37,791 nucleotides of DNA from NCBI RefSeq assembly GCF_016584665.1, contig NZ_BBJB01000036.1, positions 1 to 37,791 of the forward strand, read 5' to 3'. This document shows positions 9,089-19,000 of the stretch, piece after piece; position 1 is the first letter of the stretch; each line of letters begins with the position of its first letter. This stretch comes from Pseudanabaena sp. lw0831. GTDB lineage: Bacteria; Cyanobacteriota; Cyanobacteriia; Pseudanabaenales; Pseudanabaenaceae. The notes under the pieces are model-generated. The model ran no database searches. It was not told the origin of the DNA and worked only from the letters and a program-made list of their open reading frames with translations. The translations under genes and the position numbers were made by a program.

Positions 9089-10039
9089 TTAGATCTTTCC
9101 TGCTATTTGTAGAAGCGTCACTTCCCAAACTAGTCTCGGTTGCACATAACGGGCAATCAATTCCCGCGCTTTATCAAGATGTTGTAGAACTGACTTCGTT
9201 CTTTGCTGCTCCCAAAAATAATTTTGTAAATAATCAATCAGCCATAACTGCAAATCTACATCTAGTTCCTTGTTGATTTGTTTGGCGATCGCCATCGCAC
9301 TTTTCGCATCGTTAGGAATTTGGCGGACTAAGTTTAATAGCTCGGCAGGAATACTTTTGAAGCGATCGAATGACTCGATCGCATTACCCGCAGAACCTTG
9401 CGCCAGTGCCACCACTTCGGGCGGAATATCAGTATGACCTTCGCGAGTGAGGACTTCTTGCATTTGCGCTTGATTGAGCCTCGTAAAGGGAATGCGTTGG
9501 CAGCGCGAAACTAGCGTCGGCAAAATTGAGCCAGCATCGGGAACGATCAAAATAATTGTGGCGTAAAGAGGTTCTTCGAGGGTTTTGAGCAAACTGTTGG
9601 CGGCGGACTCAGCCATCGATTGCGCTTCTTCGAGGATCACGACCGATCGCTTGCTTTCAAGAGGCGATCGGCTGACAAATTCGCTAATTTCGCGCACTTG
9701 CTCGATCCTGATCTGGGGCAATGCACGACGCTTTAGCCCCGCTGTGTCTGCTTCCTTTGCCGTCAGCATTTTACCCTTATCTAAATAAGTCGGCTCCACC
9801 CATAGCAAATCGGGATGATTGCGATCGCTTAGCCGATTAGCCGACTTGCGATCGCCTAATAAAATCTCTGCAAATGCTGATGCTGTTTTGCTGCGTCCTA
9901 CACCACTCGCACCAGCAAATAAATAGGCTGGCGCAATGCGATCTCGTTTGATCGCAGCTTTTAATAGAGCGATCGCTTGACCTTGACCAACGACGAGATC
10001 GAATGGTGAATTTAGAGATGGATTTGGGGCAGTTACCAC
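9089..10039 (-). CDS. holB: DNA polymerase III subunit delta' (clamp-loader)
   Basis: The product has 316 residues and starts with GTG at 10039, which overlaps the upstream stop (TAGTG). It is a member of the AAA+ clamp-loader family that helps load the beta clamp onto primed DNA. Visible motifs are the P-loop-like GASGVGRSKT at residues 43-52, in which the Walker A lysine is replaced by Arg as in non-hydrolysing delta' subunits, the Walker-B-like VVILEEAQ, the core ANSLLKTLEEP, and LVSRCQRIPF around the sensor region. The zinc-binding cysteines found in many bacterial delta' proteins are absent between the P-loop and HPDLLWVEP. It is translationally coupled to the preceding membrane-anchored small gene. 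In many cyanobacteria tmk lies nearby, but not in this window. Confidence 0.93.
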   Translation of the reverse strand: MVTAPNPSLNSPFDLVVGQGQAIALLKAAIKRDRIAPAYLFAGASGVGRSKTASAFAEILLGDRKSANRLSDRNHPDLLWVEPTYLDKGKMLTAKEADTAGLKRRALPQIRIEQVREISEFVSRSPLESKRSVVILEEAQSMAESAANSLLKTLEEPLYATIILIVPDAGSILPTLVSRCQRIPFTRLNQAQMQEVLTREGHTDIPPEVVALAQGSAGNAIESFDRFKSIPAELLNLVRQIPNDAKSAMAIAKQINKELDVDLQLWLIDYLQNYFWEQQRTKSVLQHLDKARELIARYVQPRLVWEVTLLQIAGKI

Positions 10040-10584
10040 TAGTCATTCCACAAATGTTGTGATGCTCTCCTTGAGTCATGGGATCTTAAACCTACTGGAA
10101 AACGACGATCTCGATTTCCAGAATCGAGATCGTCAGCATTGCGCCGTCTTAGCCACGATCGGATCGCCTCATCAATAATTGCCGCAGGGTTATCAGTTAT
10201 TTCCAATAGTTCAGTCAGCAACTCTGGTGCAATGTCCACTTTATAGGAAAGATCGATCTCAGGAAGGTTTGCTTGATTCGCAGTCGGATCTGGTGAAGAT
10301 GCCGAAGCTTGATCGCTATGATCGGTCAGTTTTCCTTCAAGACTTATTTCATTATTAGCTAGGTTATTCACTGCATCTTTTGCGTTATTAGGTGAACTTG
10401 GGGCGATCGCAGCAGATTTAATTTCATTTAGGTTGTTTTGATTACTAACATCTTGCTTATCTAAAGTTAGCTTGCGCCAAATTAGTTTGCTCAAATTGAC
10501 GATCGTAAACATTATTAGAATAAGTCCGAACTGAAATAGTCCAATAATCAAGATCAGCCTTTCTTTTAGCCAAAATTCATACAT
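10039..10584 (-). CDS. Membrane-anchored small protein with an RHH-like C-terminal helix pair
   Basis: The product has 181 residues. The N-terminus (residues about 9-33, ERLILIIGLFQFGLILIMFT) is a single hydrophobic membrane segment. It is followed by a Ser/Asn/Ala-rich low-complexity linker of about 75 residues and a C-terminal segment VDIAPELLTELLEIT...AIIDEAIRSWLRRR. That segment resembles the two helices of ribbon-helix-helix antitoxin-type regulators, though no convincing beta strand is seen. The protein ends in W-N-D, as does the next gene upstream, and the helical segments of the two are clearly related. The stop overlaps the holB GTG by one base, so it is probably translated together with holB. 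No established function is recognised. Confidence 0.8.
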   Translation of the reverse strand: MYEFWLKERLILIIGLFQFGLILIMFTIVNLSKLIWRKLTLDKQDVSNQNNLNEIKSAAIAPSSPNNAKDAVNNLANNEISLEGKLTDHSDQASASSPDPTANQANLPEIDLSYKVDIAPELLTELLEITDNPAAIIDEAIRSWLRRRNADDLDSGNRDRRFPVGLRSHDSRRASQHLWND

Positions 10585-10628
10585 AATTTCTGGGTTCTAC
10601 ATAGTACCGATAGCTTTCCTGATTGATC

Positions 10629-10883
10629 CTAATCATTCCACTCGCCGCGAGGAGGCACAACTGGATTCATCGTCAGGGGGCGCGAGCGATCGGCTTCTTT
10701 GATCGCCCGACGCTGCAACCATTGACGGATCGCTGTATCGATCGCCTGTTCAGGATCGTTAGTTACTTCACCTAGCTCAGCAAGTAAAGCAGGGTCGATG
10801 TCTATACTTTTTAGCACCTCATTAAATACTGCTTCATTAGCCGATTGGTTTATTTGCGGTACGTTGGCGTTATCTTCTGGCAT
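10629..10883 (-). CDS. Small protein with RHH-like helix pair, paralogue of the adjacent gene
   Basis: The product has 84 residues. An acidic N-terminus is followed by IDIDPALLAELGEVT and AIDTAIRQWLQRR, the same pattern as the C-terminal region of the protein at 10039-10584, and it ends EWND. It lacks the membrane segment. The genes lie 44 bp apart on the same strand, so a tandem duplication with later gain or loss of the anchor is likely. The helix pattern is reminiscent of CopG/Arc-type regulators, but DNA binding is only a guess. It probably forms an operon with the next gene and holB. Confidence 0.75.
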   Translation of the reverse strand: MPEDNANVPQINQSANEAVFNEVLKSIDIDPALLAELGEVTNDPEQAIDTAIRQWLQRRAIKEADRSRPLTMNPVVPPRGEWND

Positions 10884-10983
10884 AAGGAATATTTAAATTA
10901 ACTGGCACTATCCAGATTTTACCTAGATTTGTTACCTCCTGAATGTACAGTGCGATCGCAATCTCTCCAAACCCAAAAACAAA

Positions 10984-11004
10984 AGACAGCGCTTTGCGCC
11001 GTCT
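10984..11004. repeat. Short stem-loop, tip GCGC-TTT-GCGC
   Basis: AGACAGCGC at 10984-10992 pairs with GCGCCGTCT at 10996-11004 with one mismatch and a TTT loop. It is the first of three hairpins upstream of hisS. Confidence 0.6.
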
Positions 11005-11013
11005 CCTTAAATA

Positions 11014-11042
11014 TTGAAAGTATTGCAAAGCAATACTTTCAA
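11014..11042. repeat. Perfect 13-bp stem-loop with AAA loop
   Basis: TTGAAAGTATTGC at 11014-11026 is perfectly complementary to GCAATACTTTCAA at 11030-11042. Its tip GC-AAA-GC matches in type the preceding hairpin's tip. Confidence 0.8.
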
Positions 11043-11117
11043 CAAAAATGGGGGTTTTCGCGACCAAAAACTCTGTATTCTGGAATAAGTAACTCAGCCG
11101 AATTAAAAAGACAGTAA

Positions 11118-11158
11118 CAGAATCTGTACCGCCCGCGTAGCGGGCGGTACAGATTCTG
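11118..11158. repeat. Perfect 19-bp stem-loop with GTA loop upstream of hisS
   Basis: Arms at 11118-11136 and 11140-11158 are exactly complementary around GTA. The inner part CGCCCGCGTAGCGGGCG nearly matches the tip of the hairpin at 903-961, although the outer stems differ. It sits about 70 bp before the hisS ATG, so it may be an mRNA leader structure, or a small mobile palindrome. Confidence 0.8.
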
Positions 11159-11226
11159 GAGTTTTATATTTAATTTTGCCTAGCTACTTAACATCACAGT
11201 CTCATGTAAATCACCCGTTAGTATCC

Positions 11227-12492
11227 ATGTCTTCACTTCAGGTCACACGCGGCACTCGCGACATCCTCGCTCCCGAAATTTATTACTGGCAGCAGTTAGA
11301 GACAACTGCGCGTCAAATTCTCAGTCAAGCCGCCTATACCGAGATTCGTACACCCATTTTTGAAGCAACTGAGCTATTTGCAAGGGGTATCGGTGAAGCC
11401 ACAGATATTGTCGGTAAAGAAATGTACAGCTTTAGCGATCGCGGCGATCGTTCTTTGACTTTGAGACCTGAAGGCACGGCAGGTGTGGCACGATCATATA
11501 TTGAAAATAAATTATTTGCCCAAGGTGGCGTACAGCGACTCTGGTACATGGGCGCAATGTTTCGCTATGAGCGTCCGCAAGCCGGTCGCCAACGCCAATT
11601 TCATCAGTTAGGTGTCGAAGTAATAGGCAGCGCCGATCCGCGTGCTGATGCTGAAGCGATCGCGATCGCCAGTGATTTTTTACAATCAGTTGGTTTAAAA
11701 GATTTAGTCGTCGATCTTAATTCGGTCGGCAGTGCTGAAGATCGGGTTGCTTATCGTCAAGCCTTGGTGGACTATTTCACACCCTTTGTTGAGGAAATTG
11801 GTGCTGATTCACGCGATCGCCTGACTCGCAATCCTCTCAGAATTCTCGATAGCAAGGACAAACGCACTCAAGAAATTTCTCAAGATGCGCCCAGTATTCT
11901 CGATTATTTAAGCCCTGAGTCGCAACAACATTTCGAGAAAGTCCAAAGCCTATTAGCCGATCTCAATATTGCCTATCGGATCAATCCTCGTCTTGTGCGT
12001 GGCTTGGACTACTACACCCGTACTGCCTTTGAGATTCAATCTAATCTCCTCGGCGCACAGTCGGCAGTCTGTGGTGGTGGACGTTACGATCGCCTAATTT
12101 CGGAGTTAGGCGGCGCGGATGTACCTGCGATCGGTTGGGCGATCGGTTTAGAGCGTCTGGTCATTCTCATGCAACAGGTTGCCGAACAAAAACAAGCAGC
12201 GATCGACTTTTACATTATTTCTCGTGGTGAACAAGCTGAAGCTAAGGCTTTATCCATTGCTCAACTATTCCGTAAAGCAGGATTTACAGTAGAACTCGAT
12301 CTCAGTGGTGCAAAGTTTGATAAACAATTCAAACGGGCTAGTAATGCTAATGCGAAAGCTGCCATCGTCATCGGTGATAGCGAAATCGAAGCAGGACAAG
12401 TTCAAATCAAATGGCTAGAGTCTGGCGATCAAGAAGCACTAGCGATCGCCGATCTCAGCGACAGTTTTGAGGCACTGCGACAAAAGTTGTAG
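11227..12492 (+). CDS. hisS: Histidyl-tRNA synthetase
   Basis: Charges tRNA-His with histidine; class II aminoacyl-tRNA synthetase. I choose the ATG at 11227 (421 residues, MSSLQVTRGTRDILAPE) because the family begins with this RGTRD segment. An in-frame TTG at 11176 would add 17 unconserved residues. Motif 2 appears as MFRYERPQAGRQRQFHQLG, the histidine-specific motif as LVRGLDYYTRTAFEI, and motif 3 as GGGRYDRL followed by AIGWAIGLERL. The C-terminal anticodon-binding domain is complete. It is convergent with the response-regulator gene, with 64 bp between the stops, and is probably monocistronic. Confidence 0.96.
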   Translation: MSSLQVTRGTRDILAPEIYYWQQLETTARQILSQAAYTEIRTPIFEATELFARGIGEATDIVGKEMYSFSDRGDRSLTLRPEGTAGVARSYIENKLFAQGGVQRLWYMGAMFRYERPQAGRQRQFHQLGVEVIGSADPRADAEAIAIASDFLQSVGLKDLVVDLNSVGSAEDRVAYRQALVDYFTPFVEEIGADSRDRLTRNPLRILDSKDKRTQEISQDAPSILDYLSPESQQHFEKVQSLLADLNIAYRINPRLVRGLDYYTRTAFEIQSNLLGAQSAVCGGGRYDRLISELGGADVPAIGWAIGLERLVILMQQVAEQKQAAIDFYIISRGEQAEAKALSIAQLFRKAGFTVELDLSGAKFDKQFKRASNANAKAAIVIGDSEIEAGQVQIKWLESGDQEALAIADLSDSFEALRQKL

Positions 12493-12556
12493 CTATTTTT
12501 TTGCTTCTGTTCTCCCCACCATGACAGTTGTTAAATCGATGACTGATTGGAACTAA

Positions 12557-13012
12557 TCAATAGTTTGAAGTTCGATTCATTAAAACCCAATAAAGTCCTA
12601 GTTGCTCGACAGATTTGTTAAATTGCTCAAAATCTACGGGTTTGACAATGTAGCTATTCACGCCAAATTTGTAACTCTCGATGATGTCGCTATCTTGAGC
12701 GGAAGAAGTCATCACTACAATCGGAATAATTTGGGTACGGGGATCGGCTTTTATTTGGCGCAAAACCTCTAATCCACTTACTTTCGGCAACTTTAAATCC
12801 AGTAAAATTATCTTAGGATGATCGGTGATTTGTCGATGAGCATAAGCCCCGCGACAAAAAATAAAATCGAGAGCCTCAGCCCCATCTTGCAATAATTCAA
12901 TGTGATTAGCAATTCGACCACGACGTAATGCCCGTATAGCTAGTTCGGCATCGGCGGGATTATCTTCAACTAAGACAATAAAGATCGGTTGTTCAGGGAA
13001 TAGCGCTGTCAT
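12557..13012 (-). CDS. Single-domain response regulator (Rcp1-like receiver)
   Basis: The 151-residue CheY-like receiver has no output domain. Landmarks are the acidic pair in VEDNPADAELA near residues 16-17, the phospho-acceptor Asp in IILLDLKLPKVSG near residue 72, the conserved Thr/Ser in VVMTSS, and the Lys in IVKPVDFEQF. The insert CRGAYAHRQITDHP between helix 2 and strand 3 is characteristic of the Rcp1-type regulators that partner cyanobacterial phytochromes and hybrid kinases. The start lies 14 bp after the stop of the upstream kinase gene, and its GGAGAC ribosome site nearly abuts that stop, so the two are very likely cotranscribed and form a cognate pair. Confidence 0.93.
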   Translation of the reverse strand: MTALFPEQPIFIVLVEDNPADAELAIRALRRGRIANHIELLQDGAEALDFIFCRGAYAHRQITDHPKIILLDLKLPKVSGLEVLRQIKADPRTQIIPIVVMTSSAQDSDIIESYKFGVNSYIVKPVDFEQFNKSVEQLGLYWVLMNRTSNY

Positions 13013-13026
13013 ATTTTGGATGTCTC

Positions 13027-16000
13027 CTAATTGGGGATTGTGAAGAAAAACGTAGCGCCTTGGTTGACGGCGGCTTCAGCCCAAATCTGTCCGCCATGAC
13101 GTTGGACGATTCGTTGCACGATCGCTAATCCAATTCCTGTGCCTTCAAAATCGCGCTCAAGGTGCATTCGTTGAAACAAGCCAAACAATTTGTCAGCATA
13201 TTGCATATCGAAGCCAGCCCCATTATCACGGATAAAGTAAGTATTTTTACTGTTAATTACCTGACAGCCAATTTCAATCCGAGCATTTTCAGTTTTACTT
13301 GTATACTTGATTGCGTTGGATATGAGGTTAATCCAAACTTGGGTTAATAGAGAAGAATCGGCTTCACAGTTGGGCAAATCGGCAATTACAAACTCAATTT
13401 GCCGATCGCCTATTTCTAATTCAAAGCTATGCAATACTTGTTTGATGAGGTCAATGATGATGATCGATCGCCTTGTTATTTCTTTGCGATTCATCCGCGA
13501 TAAATTTAAAAGATCGTCGATTAGTTCGCCCATGCGTTTGGCATTGTCGCGCACTATTTTGAGATAGCGATCTCCTTCCGCATCTAAGCGATCGCTGTAG
13601 TCCTGTTGTAACATTTTTGAAAATCCATCGATTGCCCTCAATGGAGCGCGGAGGTCATGGGAGACCGAGTAAGAAAAAGATTCTAGTTCTTTGTTTGCTG
13701 CTTCCAATTGAGCAGTTCTTTCGATGACTCGATTTTCAAGAGACTGGTTGAGTTGAGACAAAGCCTCGTTAGCATATTTGCGCTGTAACTCGGCGGAAGC
13801 TCTCGCCGCAAAAACTTGCAATATATTCCCAATCCTTTCAGTGTCATGAAGCGGTTGGGTATCGAGAATGCAAAGATTCCCGATCGATTCTCCGTTAGCA
13901 TTTTTTAGGGAAATTCCCATATAGCTCTGGGCTTGCATCGTAACTAGATCGAGATCCTCTGGAAATATTTGCTGTACTAAGCTGTCACAGATAAACTCGC
14001 CATTCCTCAAGGCTATTTCGCAAGGAGTATATGCAGGAAAATAAGTAATTGGAGGTTGAATCGCTCCATGCGCCCAAAATGCTAATGCATGAAGCCGATC
14101 TCCAACTAACTCAGTGACTAGCGCATATTTGACATGCAAAGCCTCAGCGATATGTTTTGCCAGTGCAGGAAAAAAGTCTTCGCCTGTAACAGCCGCAGTA
14201 CCTGCAACTAAATTTTGTAATGTTTTTTCCGATCTCGTCAGGGCAGCTTCACGCTCTTTCGCTTCGCTAATATCACGCATGATTGTAGAAATATATTCTA
14301 GTTCTCCATTATCAGATTTATGGGTAATAATCATTTGTGAGACTGGAATTTCTATCCCCTCGTGGGTTAATAGCGCCGTTTCGCCCAACCAAACTCCATT
14401 GGTAACTGCTGCGGGAATACCTTGATTTTGAATAATGTCTAACGCCCATGCGGGATGATAATTCGGGATCTCTAAATTAGAAACATCGGCATCAGGTGCA
14501 AGCCCTTGAACTTTATTGGCTTGAGCGTTATTCCAAATTACTTTCCCTTGAGGTGATGTCATCCCAATAATATCGGTTGAGGCTTGGATAATCGCAATTA
14601 GGCGATCGCGTTCTTTTTCGGCTAATTGGCGATCGCTGATTTCGGCTTGCAATGATTGATTTAAATCTTCTTGTTGCTTTAACAGGCGAGCTTTGACAAT
14701 AGAAATAGCAGCTTGGGATGACAAGAGATTGAGGATTTCTACTCGCTCTGGTGTAAAGGAATTAGGGATTAGATTATTTTCTAATAGAACAATTGCAGTC
14801 AAGGTTCCTTGATTTAGCAAAGGCATACAGAGAATTGATTTTGATTGGTACTTAACGATCCAAGGATCGTTTTGAAAATCGCCTAGTTGAGCCGCATTAC
14901 TTAAAATGACATTCTCTCGCGTGCGAATGACATAATTAACTAGAGAGATTGGCACATAAAAGTTATTGTCAGTAGAAATCTCATCAATGGAAATTGATTG
15001 CATAATTACATTTTTGGAATTGATTGCCTTGATAGCTTCAATACGCCATTGCGCTTGAGGATTTACGTTGTTTGGCAAAAGTAAATAACCAGTCTCAGCT
15101 CCTGCATTCTCGATTAAGATCGTCATCAAGGTCGCTAAAAGCTGATCGAGCTGAATTTCACTAGCGATCGCTTGAAATGTTTTGAGGACAGACTCTAGAT
15201 CGATTATATCTAGATTTTTAGAAGATGTGCTAGTAGACAATGAATTGCGTGGATTTTTGTTTGTACTTCTATCTGTCGAATGAACCTCCCAAATCATTGA
15301 ATAGCGATTTTCCATCTGCTGAACTTTAGCTGTAGCTCCCCATTGGGTGTAGCAATATCTTGCTTCTCGCATATAGGCTTTAGCGATCGTGATACGATTT
15401 TGAGCTAGATAAAATTTGGCGGCGAGTTCGTTGGCAAGGGCCTCTTCTTGGATATAGCCATTTTCTTTAGCCCCTGTGATCGCTATATCGTAAGCTTCCA
15501 TTGCCTCTAAAGTCTGTCCCAATATTCGATATCTTTCGGCTACGATGAGATGCCATTTATGCAAATAATTCATGGGCGCATGGGATGCCCAAAGTTCTAT
15601 CTTGGCTAGATTTGCCCCAACTTTCACTAAGGTTTGTTCGCGATTGTCAGGCGAAAGTTTTGAATAGATAGCTAACAGATTGAGCGTGTCATAAAAATAA
15701 AATAATGCATAGGATTTAATACCTATTCCTGAGTCTAAATACAAACTTACTTGGGAAGCATTCTGATTGGCTTGGTCGTGATTTTCAAACAGATAGCAAA
15801 GAATTAGCTGATGAAAATACAACATATACAAGGAGCTGCGATCGCCTGCCTGTGTGTGAATTGGTGTCATCGTCTCAGCGTTATAGATTTCGCCGATTAA
15901 ACTACAAGGATCTTGGGACTTTCCGAGTAAATTTAAGGTCGCTTGATGGTACGTTTGCAGCCAATTTAAAGTTGTTTGTTGTTTGATTTGGCTTATGAGC

Positions 16001-19000
16001 TTTCCGTACTCAGTCATTTCTCGTTCCAAAGTGACTAATTCTGCACCCATAAAGTAAAGATAATTGCTATAAAGACATAAGCCATAAGCTGCAAACTCAA
16101 AATCGCCTGTTTCAACGCCGATTGCATAAGAACTTAGTAGGGGTGGCAAACTCTCTTGCAGATAGCTTTTCCAATGATTAATAAATACATAAACGATAAC
16201 AAGGGTTTTTGCTCTCAATGTTTGAGATGTAAATCGATCCAACAGTTGCAGAGCCAGTTGTCCAAATTGATATCCATGTTCCATTTGATTCATCAATCCG
16301 CAGAGAATCAAGCCACAAGCCGCATATCCATAGCAAGAACCTTCAGAGTTCCCTTTAGCGATCGATAGTTTAACTAATTGGAGTACGACAAGAATATATA
16401 ATTCTGGAGCGGCGACATAAGCTGCTGCCGCAATGCTCAAAAGAATGTTGACCGCCGCTAAGGCGATCGCATCGGACATCATCGGCAACTCCAATAAATC
16501 ATCGACAGAATGCGCCGAGAGGATTGCTTGCAATTCTTGTAGTGCCGATCCGACATCAGCTTGAGAGGCTCGAATCGGCAGTTCTATCCCTAGTAGATTT
16601 AAAGTTTCAACGCCAATTCTAATTGCTTCCAACCGCTGATTTTGAGCGACAAATGCTTGGATTTGAATTTCATAAATCTTAATCTTATCTAGTAGAGTTT
16701 CCGCACGATTAAAAATTGCAACGGCAAAATCCTCCATCTGCACGAAATCACCGTTTAAAAATGCCGCTTCGACAGCTAACTGATACGCCCCTAACGATAA
16801 TTCATACTCTCTTTCCCAGCTTGAAGCTCCCAGCAATTCCACACCAGTTTTTGCGAAGTTAAATGCTGCTCTATATGCGGTTGATGCTATAGCTTTTTTG
16901 CTGGCAATTAGGTTGAGTTGAGCTAGTTGATCTCGCTCAGACTGACTGGAAATCAGCGCTAAGCTAAGATCGAGGTGATTGACGATATCAAATATTTTTG
17001 CTTCTAGCTCTAGAGTGGGAGTGCTTTTGAGTAACTGCTGGCCGATGCTTTGATGGATTTGGGTTCGCGTTACTTCAGAGATTAGAGAGTAGGAGGCTTG
17101 TTGAATGCGATCGTGCACAAATTTATAAGCGATCGCAGGGCGAGCATTAGTTAATTCGATACCATAATTTATTGATTCGTAGGCATTGCTGAGTGGTAAT
17201 ATCAATCCTTCAATTATCGCTTCTTTTAGAGAATGCATAGTTTCACGATGAGATGAATCTGATGTAAGTACGAGCATATCAAGATCGAACTGATTGCCAA
17301 TACAAGAAGCAATTTGAAGTAGATTTTGGGTTTTATCACCCAGTTTTTGAATCTTCGTCGCCATTAACTCCACGACATTATCCGTAATTCCCTTTTCTTG
17401 AATCTGAGCGATCGACCATTGCCACGTTCGCGATGAATATTCAAATTGCAATAATTTCTCATCATACAGAGACTTCAGAAACTCATTGATAAAAAATGGA
17501 TTTCCACCTGTTTTCTGTTGCACTAGTTCCGCAAGGGATAAACAATCAGTTAGAGCGCAATGCAAAGTATCCGCAATAAGCTGATTAATATCAGTGAGAT
17601 TTAATTCTGATAGCGAAACTTGGCTAATTATTCCATCTGCTTGCTGAATATTCGCAATCATTTGCATCATCGGATGAGCAGTATTCACCTCATTATCTCG
17701 ATATGCACCAATCAATAGCAGAAATTGCTTTGAGGTTGCTGTTGCCAATAGCTCTAGCAATTTCAAGGAAGCGCGATCGGTCCATTGCAGATCGTCTAAA
17801 AAAATGACAAGTGGATGTTCAAATTTAGCAAAAACCTGAATAAAGCTTTGGAAAACTCGATTAAAGCGATTCTGTGATTCGCTAGCCGATAGATTAGCCG
17901 ATGAATTAGCGATCGCTAATTCATCAGCTTTCTTGCCAATAATCAATTCCAGTGATGGAATCACCTGCGTAATCAAGTGACTATTTATTCCCAATGCCGC
18001 GATAAGTTGCGATCGCCATTCACTTAAATCTTCCGCGCTCTCAGTCAGCAATTGCTTGATCAAGCCCTGAAAAGCTTGAATGATTGCAAAATATGGGATA
18101 TCACGTTGGTACTGCTCAAATTTACCAGATATATAATACCCGCGACTTTTTGTGAGTGGCTTTTGGATTTCTTGCACTAATCTGGACTTGCCAATCCCCG
18201 AGTATCCTGACACCAAAACCATCTCCACGAGATCGCCTGAATCTTCGATTGCCGTTACCCTCTCAAAGGCAGCTAATAAAACCTCAACTTCATTAGTTCG
18301 ACCGTAAAGTTTTTCGGAAATCAAGAATCTATCCGCAATATCTTGCTCTGCCAACTCAAAAGTCTCGATTTTACATTCTATCTGCAACTGACTTAGACAA
18401 TTCTCTAAATCCGCTTTTATGCCCCATACACTCTGGTATCTGTCTTCGGCATTCTTCGCCAGTAACTTCAAGATAATTTGTGAAAGTATTGGTGGAATCT
18501 GCCGATCAATTAAGTTTGGAGCGATCGGCTCTAGTGCTAAATGATAATGAATTAGTTCTAACGGATCGCTAGACTCAAATGGCAAACGCCCCGTTAACAT
18601 CTCATAAAAAGTCACCCCCAGCGAATAAATGTCAGTGCGATAATCTAGCGATCGATTCATCCGACCAGTCTGTTCGGGGGATATGTAGGCAAAAGTTCCT
18701 TCTAACAGTTCAATGCGATCGAGCATTAATGTCTCTTTTTTTAAATCAGAAGCAATTCCAAAATCAATTATCTTTAATTGCTGAGTATCTGGATTAAAAA
18801 CTATATTTGAGGGATTGATATCTTTATGAATAATATTAGCTTGATGAATGTAACCGATTCCTTCACAAATTTTAATTGCTAATGTTAAAAATTCAAATAT
18901 ATTGAGTTTTTTTGCATCCAAAAATGACGCTAATGACTCCCCCCCAAAATCTTCCAATACAATTAGAAAGCCATATTGATGTTGTTTGAAATCATAGGCA

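Larger units (their letters stand above)
10884..11226. other. Divergent intergenic region with three hairpins, no gene
   Basis: This 343-bp gap separates the minus-strand 84-residue gene from hisS. Open frames inside it on either strand are low-quality and run through the hairpins, so I do not call a gene. It must hold the promoters of both flanking transcripts. Three separate stem-loops lie within it. Confidence 0.7.

Noticed and set aside
10870-11117. Open frames of 62-65 codons on both strands upstream of hisS
   Set aside because: They are built largely from the hairpin sequences, lack good starts and have no recognisable protein pattern.
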